Assembly (NCBI GenBank): GCA_905234755.1
Contig: CAJOIT010000009.1
Span: 133,906-197,905, forward strand
DNA length: 64,000 nucleotides
Direction of reading: 5' to 3'
Source of the DNA: an uncultured Bacteroidales bacterium
GTDB taxonomy: Bacteria > Bacteroidota > Bacteroidia > Bacteroidales > ML635J-15
A program made the translations under genes and the position numbers. The stretch's first letter is position 1, and each line of letters begins with the position of its first letter. Positions 23,187 to 33,101 of the stretch are shown here, piece by piece. Under the pieces are notes generated by a model. It saw only the letters and a program-made list of their open reading frames with translations. It searched no databases and had not been told where the DNA came from.

Positions 23187-24488
23187 CTAATTTCTGCTAT
23201 TGAATTTCGTGTAATTTATCAACCTGTCGTACGATTCACTCGGATTGCGGTGATACACAAACAACAAATAGTCGTTTTCGGTCTGCTTGTGGCTTCCTTC
23301 GAAGAAAAACCTGTCCATCCCAGCACCTTCTCCCTCCGGAACAACAACGTACCTATAGTTATAGTATCCTTGCTTGAGAAACATAAGCAATTCGTAGCAA
23401 TGTGCCTCCATGTTATATTTCATCTTATATTGCGACGAAAGCTCATAATTGGTAAGCGCACCATACAGATAGACACTAGCACCGCCAAGCATCGAAGGAT
23501 TGTTCAGTCGAAAACGCACAATGGCATACTCCGACTGGATTTCCGGGAAATTATTGTTGTTGCGTCTGTTGGTCTTTATTATGTAACCTCCATTTATATC
23601 CTCGTCGCTTGCATAAGGCTCGAAATACTTCGATTTTCCTGGCACAAGGTCGATGTAATAGTACGGTTTGCGATACTCAATATGCTCAACATATTCCGAA
23701 TTTAGCTCCAGATTATTGAAATTGAAATGCCTGTACTCGTTTCCTGCATTAAACAGATATTTGTCCTCCCAATTGAAAATATACGAATCGTTGCCGACAA
23801 ACGAAGGTTGCATTTCGGTGTATGACTCATCGCACTGGAAATTCTGCACAAGCGTAACCTTCAGTTCTTCGAGCGGATTATAGATTGGATATTTCTTCGG
23901 TATTATCTCGAAATCAACCTTCTGGTACTCCTTTTTAAACTCACCAAACACATTGGAATTAACTCGCCCCTCAACCGTCACAAGATTTTCGTAAACCATA
24001 AAACGTTTAGTACACACAATTATTTCCTCAGGCTCTTTTACAAATACAATAAGCAAATAGTTTCCAGAAAGTTTCAGTTGCAAATCATCGTTTGGCAGGT
24101 TTAGCGAAAAATGCGTATATTGCACGTATGTACTCTGCGATTCCTCGTAGTTTCGAATTTCATTCTCATCAAAACCATCAGCATAATCGACAAACATCAA
24201 ATTCGAAGGCTTCCAGTCGTAGGTGCAATGCATGACGGTATAGTAATAATTCTGCGGTTGCGATTCAATCTGGTCAAATGAAAATTCAAGTCCGACCTCA
24301 CCGTATAGTTCCATCACTGGATACGAAACTTCCCAGTCCTGCAAATGCATACGCACGGTTTTCAAGTTCTTTCCATATACTCGATCAACGCATGCTACAG
24401 TATCACGCTCAAAATCAAACGCATACAAATTATGACAAAGCATTAGCATGGAAATTACCGCCGATAATATGCCGAATTTGAAATTCAT
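23187..24488 (-). CDS. Type IX secretion system Plug protein (DUF5103)
   Basis: 433 residues with a signal peptide (ending NLYA). Conserved features include VRMHLQDWEVSYPVMEL, YYYTVMHCTYDWKPSNL, YTHFSLNLP, GNYLLIVF and the ending 'GSHKQTENDYLLFVYHRN'. In the T9SS structure (Flavobacterium), the DUF5103 protein plugs the periplasmic side of the SprA outer-membrane translocon. Its presence fits the several T9SS cargo proteins in this window. Confidence 0.85.
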   Translation of the reverse strand: MNFKFGILSAVISMLMLCHNLYAFDFERDTVACVDRVYGKNLKTVRMHLQDWEVSYPVMELYGEVGLEFSFDQIESQPQNYYYTVMHCTYDWKPSNLMFVDYADGFDENEIRNYEESQSTYVQYTHFSLNLPNDDLQLKLSGNYLLIVFVKEPEEIIVCTKRFMVYENLVTVEGRVNSNVFGEFKKEYQKVDFEIIPKKYPIYNPLEELKVTLVQNFQCDESYTEMQPSFVGNDSYIFNWEDKYLFNAGNEYRHFNFNNLELNSEYVEHIEYRKPYYYIDLVPGKSKYFEPYASDEDINGGYIIKTNRRNNNNFPEIQSEYAIVRFRLNNPSMLGGASVYLYGALTNYELSSQYKMKYNMEAHCYELLMFLKQGYYNYRYVVVPEGEGAGMDRFFFEGSHKQTENDYLLFVYHRNPSESYDRLINYTKFNSRN

Positions 24489-24524
24489 CGTTCAAAAATT
24501 TTTTACGAAATAACACATTATTAT

Positions 24525-24532
24525 TAAATTTG
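24525..24532 (+). promoter_or_regulatory. -7 box (TAAATTTG) for the gene at 24551
   Basis: Lies over an in-frame TTG at 24530, which argues that translation starts at ATG 24551 instead. Confidence 0.45.
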
Positions 24533-24550
24533 AAAAATTTTTTTTCGCAA

Positions 24551-25519
24551 ATGAACAGGATTATTCTTGTCATATTATTTATTCTTGCAAGCTTAGCCGT
24601 TGTTTGTCAGGGCATTAACTCAAAAGCCATTGAAATAACAAACATCGACTCTAAAGAATATACCGCTTTTGAAACCACAAAACTTAAAATAAAACTGCCA
24701 CAAGGTTTCACCCGTCGCAATGCTACAACATACGAGCACACGCTAGCGCAAAGTTATATTTCGGTGCAGGAACTCGATGGCGATGTAAACCGTAATTTCT
24801 ACACATTCGACAAGAAATCGATGTTTCAGGCGGGCATTGTGGTAAAGAAGGAAACATTTTTCAAAATCAACGGTTTCGATGCCATGATGATAGATGGCGA
24901 CCAGTACATCAACGAAAAGGAACTTGCCGTGTCTATATTAATTATAGGTAACTGCTCACAAACCTACCTTGTCATGGGGTCAACGCCAAAGCCTATACAA
25001 AACAACCTGAACATCGAAATCACCAACTCGCTGCTTAGTATAATTTTCGACCCAAAAATGGAATCAAAACCCATCAGCGAGTCATTTACATACAAAGTAA
25101 ACCTTGAAGGCACCGGCCTTATCGAATGTCCTCCAATGGGCGACACCCGCACATTCACCGACGATGGTAACATTCCATCGAAAACCGACGACATGACCTC
25201 GGTGACAATACACGAGACTCACAACGGATTGCAACTCACCGAAGAACAAAAGAAAGACATCTGCATGCATCGCATAAAACTATATCCGCTCACTTGGGAC
25301 GAAAACAGCAAACTCGAACCCCAAAAGTACAGCACAGGAAAACTTTCTGGCTACGAAATATATGCAAACGGTGTGAGCAAGTTCCTGAAAACAGAATTCA
25401 TCTACCAGCTTGTGCTTTTCGACAAGGACAGATACTTTGTGATAACAGGAATTTCGTATGGTGACGAGAAAAAATGCTTGGATGCCTTTAGAAAATTGGC
25501 AAATTCTATTGAATTATAA
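24551..25519 (+). CDS. Secreted hypothetical protein
   Basis: 322 residues beginning with a signal peptide (MNRIILVILFILASLAVV). I do not recognise the family. Two halves look alike: each has a 'YEIYANG / FDAMMIDG' step, followed by hydrophobic strands (SILIIGNCSQTYLVMG; FIYQLVLFDKDRYFVITG), suggesting a duplicated small alpha/beta domain like those in PsbP/MOG1-type proteins. Divergent from the Plug gene. Confidence 0.65.
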   Translation: MNRIILVILFILASLAVVCQGINSKAIEITNIDSKEYTAFETTKLKIKLPQGFTRRNATTYEHTLAQSYISVQELDGDVNRNFYTFDKKSMFQAGIVVKKETFFKINGFDAMMIDGDQYINEKELAVSILIIGNCSQTYLVMGSTPKPIQNNLNIEITNSLLSIIFDPKMESKPISESFTYKVNLEGTGLIECPPMGDTRTFTDDGNIPSKTDDMTSVTIHETHNGLQLTEEQKKDICMHRIKLYPLTWDENSKLEPQKYSTGKLSGYEIYANGVSKFLKTEFIYQLVLFDKDRYFVITGISYGDEKKCLDAFRKLANSIEL

Positions 25520-25522
25520 CAT

Positions 25523-26125
25523 TTAGTTCAATATGCCATTCAGCGCATCCTTCAATTTTCCGAACTGCAAAAAACCCCTAAAAAGATATTCATCCAGTTC
25601 TTCTGTAAGTGGTACTTCCTTCAGCGACGACTTGTCGTTTCCGACCTTGCAAATGACATGAAACTGCACGCCCTTGTCGTAGTATGCACGAATCTCAACA
25701 TACTTTTCCGCATAATGTTCCCCATCTTTTAGATAGGTCGTGAAACTTGCATAATAGAAGGCTGGAAAACCAGCATCGTCATACAAAAACTCCTCATACG
25801 ACTTGCCCTCCGCTATGGTGTACACGGTCGTCTTGCGCACAAAATCCAAAGACGAAACATATTCGCCAAGATCCTCATCAAAATCATCATTGAAAAAGAA
25901 TTCTATTGTTTCATCTGCCTGACCTGATCCCGCAAGGTTGTGCCTTACTTTTGCCGTAATATAGTCATCCGGAATAGTTTCATCGCCAAGCATTATATTA
26001 ATCCATTCCATCTCGTTGTTGTACATCTTGCGGATTTCCGCAATCTTCGACTTCTCGCCGTCGCTTTGCGCGAAGCAACCTGCACTAGCGGCAAGCAACA
26101 ACAATGCAAAAACAAATCTTCTCAT
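25523..26125 (-). CDS. Secreted hypothetical protein
   Basis: 200 residues with signal peptide MRRFVFALLLLAASAGCFAQ. A good ribosome binding site (GGAGG) precedes ATG 26125, which decides the start over a longer frame to 26176. The mature part is acidic with alternating aromatic strands (EFFFNDDF, FYYASFTTYL, VQFHVICKV). Its stop lies 3 bp beyond the convergent upstream gene. Function unknown. Confidence 0.7.
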   Translation of the reverse strand: MRRFVFALLLLAASAGCFAQSDGEKSKIAEIRKMYNNEMEWINIMLGDETIPDDYITAKVRHNLAGSGQADETIEFFFNDDFDEDLGEYVSSLDFVRKTTVYTIAEGKSYEEFLYDDAGFPAFYYASFTTYLKDGEHYAEKYVEIRAYYDKGVQFHVICKVGNDKSSLKEVPLTEELDEYLFRGFLQFGKLKDALNGILN

Positions 26126-26161
26126 CAAAAATCCTCCATATTTTTTATATTTGATATGCAC

Positions 26162-26181
26162 GGACGATGCATGCATCGTCC
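26162..26181. repeat. 20-bp perfect palindrome
   Basis: GGACGATGCATGCATCGTCC reads the same on both strands. It lies between the secreted-protein gene and AMP nucleosidase, and belongs to the same class as the other dispersed palindromes. Confidence 0.8.
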
Positions 26182-26182
26182 C

Positions 26183-26953
26183 TTAAAATTTCAAATGTTT
26201 CACAGACGAACCACCTCGTTTAATTATCCTCAATGAATCTATACCTATTTTTAAATGGTCATGAACGAACTGCTCGGTAACCTTCTTGTCGCTTGCTTCG
26301 GTCTTCACTCCCGACGACACCATAGGTTGATCGCTTACGAGCAACAAGGCTCCGCATGGAATTTCATTGGCAAAACCTACTATAAATATTGTTGCCGTCT
26401 CCATATCTACAGCCATCGCGCGCGTCTTGATAAGGTATTTCTTGAAACGCTCGTCGTATTCCCATACCCTGCGGTTTGTTGTAAACACCGTTCCTGTCCA
26501 ATAGTCGTGTCCATTGTCCCTTATGGATGTTGACACGGCACGCTGAAGCATAAATGCCGGCAATGCAGGAACTTCGGGTGGCAGATAGTCGTTTGATGTA
26601 CCTTCGCTACGGATTGCAGCAATCGGCAAAATCAAATCGCCAAGCTTATTTTTTGCCTTCAAACCACCGCACTTGCCAAGAAACAGTACTGCCTTAGGCG
26701 AAACAGCGCTAAGCAAATCCATTATTATTGCTGCATTCGGACTTCCCATACCAAAATTTATTATGGTAATACCGTCAACAGTAGCACTAGGCATATTTCG
26801 GTCAAGTCCTTCTACGGGAACATTGTTCCATTCGGCAAACAAATCAACATACAACTGGAAGTTAGTCAGCAGTATATATTCGCCGAAACTTTCCAATGTC
26901 TTTCCTGTATATCTCGGAAGCCAGTCGCTTACAATTTCTTCTTTTGTCTTCAT
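26183..26953 (-). CDS. amn: AMP nucleosidase
   Basis: 256 residues of the nucleoside phosphorylase/hydrolase fold, in the short form found in Bacteroidetes. Hydrolyses AMP to adenine and ribose 5-phosphate. Motifs: INFGMGSPNAAIIMDLL, VLFLGKCGGLK (phosphate/ribose site), AMAVDMETATIF (the M-E-T ribose-contacting segment) and LLLVSDQPM (catalytic Asp). Single gene. Confidence 0.9.
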   Translation of the reverse strand: MKTKEEIVSDWLPRYTGKTLESFGEYILLTNFQLYVDLFAEWNNVPVEGLDRNMPSATVDGITIINFGMGSPNAAIIMDLLSAVSPKAVLFLGKCGGLKAKNKLGDLILPIAAIRSEGTSNDYLPPEVPALPAFMLQRAVSTSIRDNGHDYWTGTVFTTNRRVWEYDERFKKYLIKTRAMAVDMETATIFIVGFANEIPCGALLLVSDQPMVSSGVKTEASDKKVTEQFVHDHLKIGIDSLRIIKRGGSSVKHLKF

Positions 26954-27358
26954 GATTTAAACTTTTCACAAAAATACAATAATATTTTAGATTGACGAAT
27001 TACGATTTACGAATTAACAATGAATAATGGGCAAAAAGGCCAACAGGCAGAAAGCTTATCAGCAAGACAGCTAAACAGCCCGACAGCAAGATATTTTGGC
27101 TGTTAGCCTGCAAGCCTGTTAGCCCCAAACTTATAAACGGCGTCAGCCATTGAACGGCGAAGCCCTCAACGAAGTTAACCTTTAGCTCGGCGTAAGCCAA
27201 ACTTAGAAACTTAAAAAACCGTACTGGCGCAATTCATTGCGTCTCAACTAGTGACACTCTTCTTCAACATCACCCCGTTAAAAAATCTCTCACAAAAAAA
27301 CCATTATTAAAAAAAATTATTAGACCTTTGCGACTTGAAATTTTAAAAGGCTTATATA
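26954..27358. other. Gene-free gap with two classes of repeats
   Basis: 405 bp. 27030-27120 is built from variants of AGGCTAACAG/CTGTTAGCC (for example GGCTGTTAGCC and CCTGTTAGCC). 27140-27250 has GGCGTCAGCC, CTCGGCGTAAGCC and GGCGCAATTCATTGCGTCTC. The last 50 bp hold the leader of the next gene with a weak box GACCTTTG (27323-27330). Confidence 0.55.
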
Positions 27359-29338
27359 ATGAGGATAAAGAATTTCACTATTTTCACTGCAATTATTGCA
27401 ATTTTTGCATTAGCAATCCCACAAAACACATATTCACAGGTATATCAATTAGAAAACCCAGGCTTCGAAGATTGGCCAGGTGCTGAAGACAGCGAACCTA
27501 CAGGTTGGAACTCATACCCATCGGCAAATTGCACTATACCATTGGGCATTGGATGTGGTACTGCAAAACAAGCTAGACACAAACGTTCAACCGATGTAAG
27601 ATCCGGTGCAACAGGAAACTATTCTTGTAAAATATATTCTACGGGAGCTCTCGGTGTTATAGCCAACGGAGCCCTAACTAGTGGACAAATGCAACTCGCT
27701 TCAATTAATACAAGCAGTGCTGATAACGGAAATAGGACATTACAAAATGATAACGAATTCAACCATCGCCTAAATGCGAAACCCGATTCAATAGTCTTCT
27801 GGGCGAAGGTCGTAAATCATAGCAATACCAGCCAAGCTTGTTGCCATCTATACATCCACGACAATTTCAACCTTCAGGATCCTCTGGGCGGAAACACCGA
27901 TTCAAATTATAAAAACCATATTATCGGAATGGTTCCGTCATACAACTTCGCAAACAACGGAAGCACTTGGCAACGCCACTCTACACCTATTAGATACGAT
28001 GGAGACACCTGCCGTTCAACAAACGCACCAGAGTACATTCTCATTACATTCTCTACCAACTACATTGCTATGGGTGGTGATAGCGGCGATGAACTATATA
28101 TCGACGACATTGAATTTATATACAATGCCAATCTATCGTCAATAACGGTAAACGGAACAAACATTCCTAATTTCAACCAGAACACTACCGATTATTATGT
28201 CGATGTGCCGTGCGGTTCCACAAACTATATTTCTGCAACAACAGCATCGCCACGCGCATCATACTCAACAAATCTTTCGGCAGATGGTAAAACAGCAACA
28301 ATAACAGTAACACACGGCGACAAGTCAAAAACATACATAGTTCATTACAGAAGCGTTATCACAAACCAGATTTCCGATGAAATATGCAAGGGCGACTCCT
28401 ACAGCCAGAACGGCTTTACCCTGCCAATTCAAAACAATGCAGGAATTTTCAACTTCAGCAATTCCATTTCACTGGCAAACGGTTGCGACTCTGTAGTTGA
28501 ATTGAGCCTAAATGTTCACAACACTTATTACACAAACGTTGACCTTACAATTTGCGAAAGCGCAACATATAATTTCTTTGGGCAAGAATTAAACCAGGCA
28601 GGCACATACCAGCACCTGCTTACAAGCCAACATGGTTGCGACAGCACAATAAGCCTTAACCTAATGATTGATGACCACTATCAGGTGAATATCCCAGAAC
28701 ATATCTGCGAAGGCGGTGAAGAATACCATAACTACGGTTTCGACATTGACTATTCCGAAATAGCCAACCGTACCGATAACATCATATTCGACACCTTGTT
28801 CTTTGCAGCCGGAACAGTTGGAAACACCTGCGACAGCATTGTCGTACTTCGCCTCGAAGTCGGCAGAATCGACGACATCGAACTTACCGACAGCATAGAA
28901 GTCGACTCCGACTACAATGGCTACGGCTTCGAAATCGCCACAATAACTACAGCAGGAGAATATACCTATGTAAATACATTCATAAACGAGGATGGCTGTG
29001 ACTCAATTGTAACTTTGACCCTTAAGGTATTGCCAAAACCAGTAACGCCAGAACCGGAACCAACTCCTGAAATTGTTACATTCGACATCTTCCCGAATCC
29101 GACATCGACAGGGCAAATAACCGTCAGGGCAAACTACGACATAACAAAGGACATTTACGAATACATGATATATAACGAATTTGGAAAGTTTATGGGCAAT
29201 GGCATCATAAACAGCCAAGACACGACTATCGATGTATCACAATACAGCAGTGGCTACTACTACCTCAAGGTATTTGTCGGCGACACACTGAAGGCACAAA
29301 GGAAACGCAAGGCCATCAAGTTCATGGTAGCGAACTAG
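27359..29338 (+). CDS. T9SS-sorted secreted protein with PCMD-like N-terminus
   Basis: 659 residues. Signal peptide (to TYSQ), then an N-terminal domain with NPGFEDWP...PTGWNSY, RSGATGNYSCKIYS and VIANGALTSGQM, resembling the putative carbohydrate-metabolism (PCMD) domain. A cadherin-like strand domain follows (~250-325), then four repeats of about 70 residues that end in 'GCDSxxxLxLxV'. The C-terminus is a T9SS type A sorting domain (FDIFPNPTSTGQITV to FMVAN). Likely surface exposed. Confidence 0.8.
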   Translation: MRIKNFTIFTAIIAIFALAIPQNTYSQVYQLENPGFEDWPGAEDSEPTGWNSYPSANCTIPLGIGCGTAKQARHKRSTDVRSGATGNYSCKIYSTGALGVIANGALTSGQMQLASINTSSADNGNRTLQNDNEFNHRLNAKPDSIVFWAKVVNHSNTSQACCHLYIHDNFNLQDPLGGNTDSNYKNHIIGMVPSYNFANNGSTWQRHSTPIRYDGDTCRSTNAPEYILITFSTNYIAMGGDSGDELYIDDIEFIYNANLSSITVNGTNIPNFNQNTTDYYVDVPCGSTNYISATTASPRASYSTNLSADGKTATITVTHGDKSKTYIVHYRSVITNQISDEICKGDSYSQNGFTLPIQNNAGIFNFSNSISLANGCDSVVELSLNVHNTYYTNVDLTICESATYNFFGQELNQAGTYQHLLTSQHGCDSTISLNLMIDDHYQVNIPEHICEGGEEYHNYGFDIDYSEIANRTDNIIFDTLFFAAGTVGNTCDSIVVLRLEVGRIDDIELTDSIEVDSDYNGYGFEIATITTAGEYTYVNTFINEDGCDSIVTLTLKVLPKPVTPEPEPTPEIVTFDIFPNPTSTGQITVRANYDITKDIYEYMIYNEFGKFMGNGIINSQDTTIDVSQYSSGYYYLKVFVGDTLKAQRKRKAIKFMVAN

Positions 29339-29492
29339 GAGGTTTCTGGTTTCTAAGTTTCAAGTTGCTTGAACATTGAACCTTAAACTTTAAACCAGAA
29401 ACGGGCGTCAGCCCATTGAACCCAGAAACATAGAAACGGGCGTCAGCCCACAAAACTTTTCAACTTTTAACTTTCAACATTCAACTTTTAAC

Positions 29493-29500
29493 TATCTTTG
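29493..29500 (+). promoter_or_regulatory. -7 box (TATCTTTG) for rnpB
   Basis: TATCTTTG immediately before the first RNase P helix (29505), which calibrates the box-to-start distance at about 5 nt. Confidence 0.75.
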
Positions 29501-29504
29501 CCCC

Positions 29505-29828
29505 CGAGTAGGTCAGTCTATCGCGTTACATTTATGTAATGAGGAAAGTCCGGACAGCACAGGGCATTGCGCTTCTGAAATAGGAGAAGACTGCGAAGGC
29601 TTGGCAGCGGAGAAGAGAACGACTTCCTTGGCGACAAGGTAAAGGTGAGAAGGTGGAGTAAGAGCCCACCGGTGGCGGTGGCGACATCGTCAGCCGTCCG
29701 CCCCGCAAGCTGCAAGTTCATGTATATCGGCGTTTTAGGGTTGCCCGCCCGAGCCGAGGGGTAGAATGCACAGATAAATGATAGACAGCATCTTCGGATG
29801 CCACAGAATTCGGCTTACGGCCTACTCG
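29505..29828 (+). ncRNA. rnpB: RNase P RNA (M1), bacterial class A
   Basis: Catalytic RNA that trims tRNA 5' leaders. The ends pair as helix P1 (CGAGTAGGTC with GGCCTACTCG). Conserved blocks: GAGGAAAGTCCGGACAGCAC (CR-I), AGTAAGAGCCCACCG (CR-II/III region), GGGTTGCCCGCCCGAG and GGGGTAGAATGCACAGAT(AA) (CR-IV), and CAGAATTCGGCTTA near the 3' end (CR-V). A T8 tract follows P1. About 324 nt. Confidence 0.96.
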
Positions 29829-30324
29829 ATTTTTTTTGTCTAAAAGGCTAACAGACTAACAGACTAACAGGCTAACAGCCTTACAGCCACGCCGTCTTGC
29901 TGTATTTGCGCTCTCGCCGTCATCTCGGAAGCTAGTCATAACACGCGACACAGAATGGGGAGCGTTGTGAAGACTGCTATCCGTGATCTCCTTTTGTACG
30001 AAAAGGCTAACAGGCAAGCAGGCTAAAAGGCAATACCAAAACAATTCTCAATATCCTTTTCGTATAGTACAGATGTTGCGCGCAACATCTCTAACAAAAA
30101 AACACCTCAAATCATCCATTTTCAAAATTATACAGACGCAAGACCTTGCGTCTCAACAACCAGAAACAACCCCAAACCATTTCAAACCATTTTAAACAAG
30201 GTGTGGATTCGTTGCATGCAACGCCCCTACACCCTCCAACATGAATAACAGCATATTCAAACCCTTATCTTCCTTTGTTAATAAAAAATATCAAAATTAT
30301 TGTCCCCATTTCAAAAATCATTCT
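29829..30324. repeat. Non-coding stretch rich in dispersed repeats
   Basis: 29840-29890 repeats AGGCTAACAGACTAACAG-type units; 30004-30030 has more of the same. 30071-30090 is the perfect palindrome AGATGTTGCGCGCAACATCT; 30134-30153 is AGACGCAAGACCTTGCGTCT; 30210-30223 is CGTTGCATGCAACG. No gene is seen. Confidence 0.7.
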
Positions 30325-30332
30325 TATCTTTG
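30325..30332 (+). promoter_or_regulatory. -7 box (TATCTTTG) for the adhesin-like gene
   Basis: TATCTTTG 29 bp before ATG 30361. Confidence 0.65.
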
Positions 30333-30360
30333 TCTTTTAATAATTTAAATTTTAATTGAA

Positions 30361-32694
30361 ATGAAAAAGTTTACAATTTTAATGATCGCAATGCTCGTAG
30401 CAGCTATGAGCTTTGCACAGGTTCAAATGGCTTATAAGGTAGCCCCAGGTAAAGAATACAAGGCTCCTAAGGCTAACACTACTGAAAATGTAGTAAGGAA
30501 CACTCGTGACAATGTAACTATCTTCTCCGAAGGATTCGAATTCACAAGTGGTGAACTTGAAAACGGATGGACAAGTGTTGACCAAGACGGTGATGGAAAC
30601 GATTGGTTCGTTTACTCAGCTACTGGAGCTGCTCACTCAGGAACCCTTTCAATCGCTTCTGCTTCATGGCAGAGCGGTCAAGGTGCACTAACACCAAACA
30701 ACTGGCTTATTTCACCGGCTATTGATCTTTCTGCACAAACCGGAACCATTAAGGCTTCGTACTTCATCAAAGGTCAGGATCCTTCATGGCCAAACGAACA
30801 TTACAAAGTATGCGCATCTACAACAACAAACACTGCAGACTTCGTAACTTTGTTCGAAGAAACTATCCCTCAGTCAGATTGGATTGAACGTACAGTTGAC
30901 CTTTCTGCTTATGCAGGTGGTCCAGTTTACCTTGCATTCGTTCACTTCAACATCAGCGATATGTTCTATATCGTACTCGATGATTTGACAGTTTATGTTG
31001 ACGAAAGCACCGATGCTGCAATTACTGAAATCACAGCTCCTACTCACGGTGACTATTCAACCTGCGCATTAACCAATGCAGAAGAGATTAAGATCAACAT
31101 TCTCAACAACGGTGGTGCTGCTATCAGCAACTTCGAAGTTTCTTACTCTATCAATGGTGGCGCAGCTGTAACCGAAACTGTTACTGCTTCTGTTGCTCCT
31201 GCACAGACTTACGAATACACATTCGCACAGACTGCTGACCTTTCAACAGTTGGTACTTACAACATCACTGCAAGCGTAAACTTGACTGGTGACGAAACCA
31301 CAAACAACAATAATGCAACCTTGGCTATAACCAATGGTGATGGTACAATTAGAATCCACGCATTTACTGACAATATGGGTGGACAATCATGGACTGTAAC
31401 CAATACTCTTTCTTCAACTATCGTTGCTGAAAGAACAAATGGATGGCAGTGGAATATCGAAGTAAACGAATATGTTTGCGTTGATGCAAGTGCATGCTAC
31501 ACTGTTGTTGTATCAGACGAAGATGAAGACGGTATGGTTGATGGTGCTGCTTACCTTGAAATCCTTTATAACGGAACACAGGTAGCTGGTAGCACAACTC
31601 CTGACTCATTCACAGGTGCTACTCTCGTTGCAGAAAGACTTGGTAACGGCTGCTCAACAGACCCAGAAATTGTAACAGACGATGATGATCTTGAATTCTA
31701 TACTATTTTAGGTACTCCATCAGATGCTGAAATCGCTGTAATTAGAGCTTTCAACCTCACAGAAGGCATTACTGCTACAACAGCTGCTCCTTTCGAAGTA
31801 TCTGCTGACAACACAACTTTCGCAGCAACTGCAACTATCGCAGCTAACGGTGGCAACCTCTATGTAAGATACAACCCAACCGAAGCTGGCACACACACTG
31901 GTACTGTTGTTCTTTCTTCAACAGGTGCTGAAAATGTAACAATCGATGTGGAAGGTGAATCTATCGACTGCTCTACAGTTCACGCAGCACCATTCGAGGA
32001 AACATTCGCAGCAACTAGCGAAACTATTGCATGCTGGACTATTATCGATGCAAACAACGACAGCAACTCATTTAATTTCACTTATACTGATGATGAAGAA
32101 ACAGACCTTATCGGTTACTATTTCTATAGCGAAGATAACAATGCAAACGATTGGTTAATTTCACCGAAATTATCAATTACTGCAAACAACGAAGTTGCTA
32201 TTGATGTTGCAGAGAGAAGCGCAACTTACCCAGAATCATATAAGGTATGGGCTATAACTGAATCACCTGCAAACTATGCAAATGCTACCCTCCTCAGAGA
32301 CGCAAGCGAACCAAATGGAGTATATCCAAACATGGAAACTATCGTAATAAGCCTTGCTGAATATGCAGGACAAGAAATTTACATTGGTATCCAGTGCGTT
32401 TCAAATGCTGACACCTATATGTTCTTGGTTGACAACTTCGAATTGAGATTCGCTACAGCAGCAGAAGAAAACATTGCTGAAACTATCGCAGTATATCCTA
32501 ACCCAACAAACAGCATGGTAACTATTGCTAACGCTGAAGGTAAGGACATCGTTGTTATCAACTCTCTCGGTCAGGTTGTTGCAAGCATCGAAAATGCAGC
32601 TGCTAACCAGACCATCGACGTTACAAACTTCGCAAACGGAACCTACTTCGTAAAGGTTGACGCTGAAGTTGTAAAACTGAACGTTGTAAAGTAG
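30361..32694 (+). CDS. T9SS-sorted cleaved-adhesin (choice-of-anchor J) protein
   Basis: 777 residues with signal peptide (MSFAQ). Two choice-of-anchor J / cleaved adhesin domains: the first at about 55-215 (EGFEF...NGWTSVDQDGDGNDWFVY...NNWLISPAIDL), the second at about 545-700 (CWTIIDANNDSNSF...NDWLISPKL). Between them are a CARDB-like domain (~220-320) and Ig-like regions. C-terminal T9SS type A sorting domain (VYPNPTNSMVTI...YFVKVDAEVVKLNVVK). Such domains occur in gingipain/HagA adhesins. Its regular, low-complexity codon choice suggests high expression. Confidence 0.9.
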   Translation: MKKFTILMIAMLVAAMSFAQVQMAYKVAPGKEYKAPKANTTENVVRNTRDNVTIFSEGFEFTSGELENGWTSVDQDGDGNDWFVYSATGAAHSGTLSIASASWQSGQGALTPNNWLISPAIDLSAQTGTIKASYFIKGQDPSWPNEHYKVCASTTTNTADFVTLFEETIPQSDWIERTVDLSAYAGGPVYLAFVHFNISDMFYIVLDDLTVYVDESTDAAITEITAPTHGDYSTCALTNAEEIKINILNNGGAAISNFEVSYSINGGAAVTETVTASVAPAQTYEYTFAQTADLSTVGTYNITASVNLTGDETTNNNNATLAITNGDGTIRIHAFTDNMGGQSWTVTNTLSSTIVAERTNGWQWNIEVNEYVCVDASACYTVVVSDEDEDGMVDGAAYLEILYNGTQVAGSTTPDSFTGATLVAERLGNGCSTDPEIVTDDDDLEFYTILGTPSDAEIAVIRAFNLTEGITATTAAPFEVSADNTTFAATATIAANGGNLYVRYNPTEAGTHTGTVVLSSTGAENVTIDVEGESIDCSTVHAAPFEETFAATSETIACWTIIDANNDSNSFNFTYTDDEETDLIGYYFYSEDNNANDWLISPKLSITANNEVAIDVAERSATYPESYKVWAITESPANYANATLLRDASEPNGVYPNMETIVISLAEYAGQEIYIGIQCVSNADTYMFLVDNFELRFATAAEENIAETIAVYPNPTNSMVTIANAEGKDIVVINSLGQVVASIENAAANQTIDVTNFANGTYFVKVDAEVVKLNVVK

Positions 32695-32712
32695 TTTTAA
32701 TAAAACTATAAG

Positions 32713-32751
32713 TAAAAAAAGTCGCCATCCATTCGGGTGGCGATTTTTTTT
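32713..32751 (+). terminator. Terminator of the adhesin-like gene
   Basis: TCGCCATCC-ATTC-GGGTGGCGA stem followed by T8, just after the stop; an A7 run on the left makes it usable on both strands. Confidence 0.9.
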
Positions 32752-33101
32752 GTTGCAGCAAACTGCAAACCTTGCAAACCCATTGTAAAGACGTGCCATA
32801 GTGCGTCACAAAAAACGGTATCAGATCTTGAAACGAGTTCAAGATGACATCCCGTTTTTTGAAACTGCGTACTTCGACATCGCTCACTTCGACAAGCTCA
32901 GTGCGCCGTAGTGAGCAGCTCAGCACAAGTAGGCATAGAAAACCAGAAACCATTGGAAAGACGTGCCATGGCGCGCCTCAACAGAAACGGCGATAGCCAT
33001 TGAAACGGGCGTCAGCCCATAGAAACCCATAAACGCCATTGGCATAGAAATTTAGAAACAGCGGTGCGTAGAAACGGGCGTAGCCCATAGAAACAGCGAA
33101 G
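32752..33101. repeat. Gene-free gap made of dispersed repeat modules
   Basis: 350 bp. It contains ACGTGCCATAGTGCGTCAC and ACGTGCCATGGCGCGCCTC, the inverted TCTTGAAACGAGTTCAAGA segment, TTCGACAAGCTCAGTGCGCC (a motif often dispersed in Bacteroidetes genomes), and repeated AACGGGCGTCAGCCCA / GGGCGTAGCCCA units. No gene is seen. Confidence 0.65.

Noticed and set aside
29518..29721. Antisense reading frame in rnpB
   Set aside because: Lies wholly within RNase P RNA; coding potential is accidental.
32866..32925. TTCGACAAGCTCAGTG sequence as a specific regulatory site
   Set aside because: This word is a common dispersed sequence in Bacteroidetes and other genomes; nothing here ties it to a gene.
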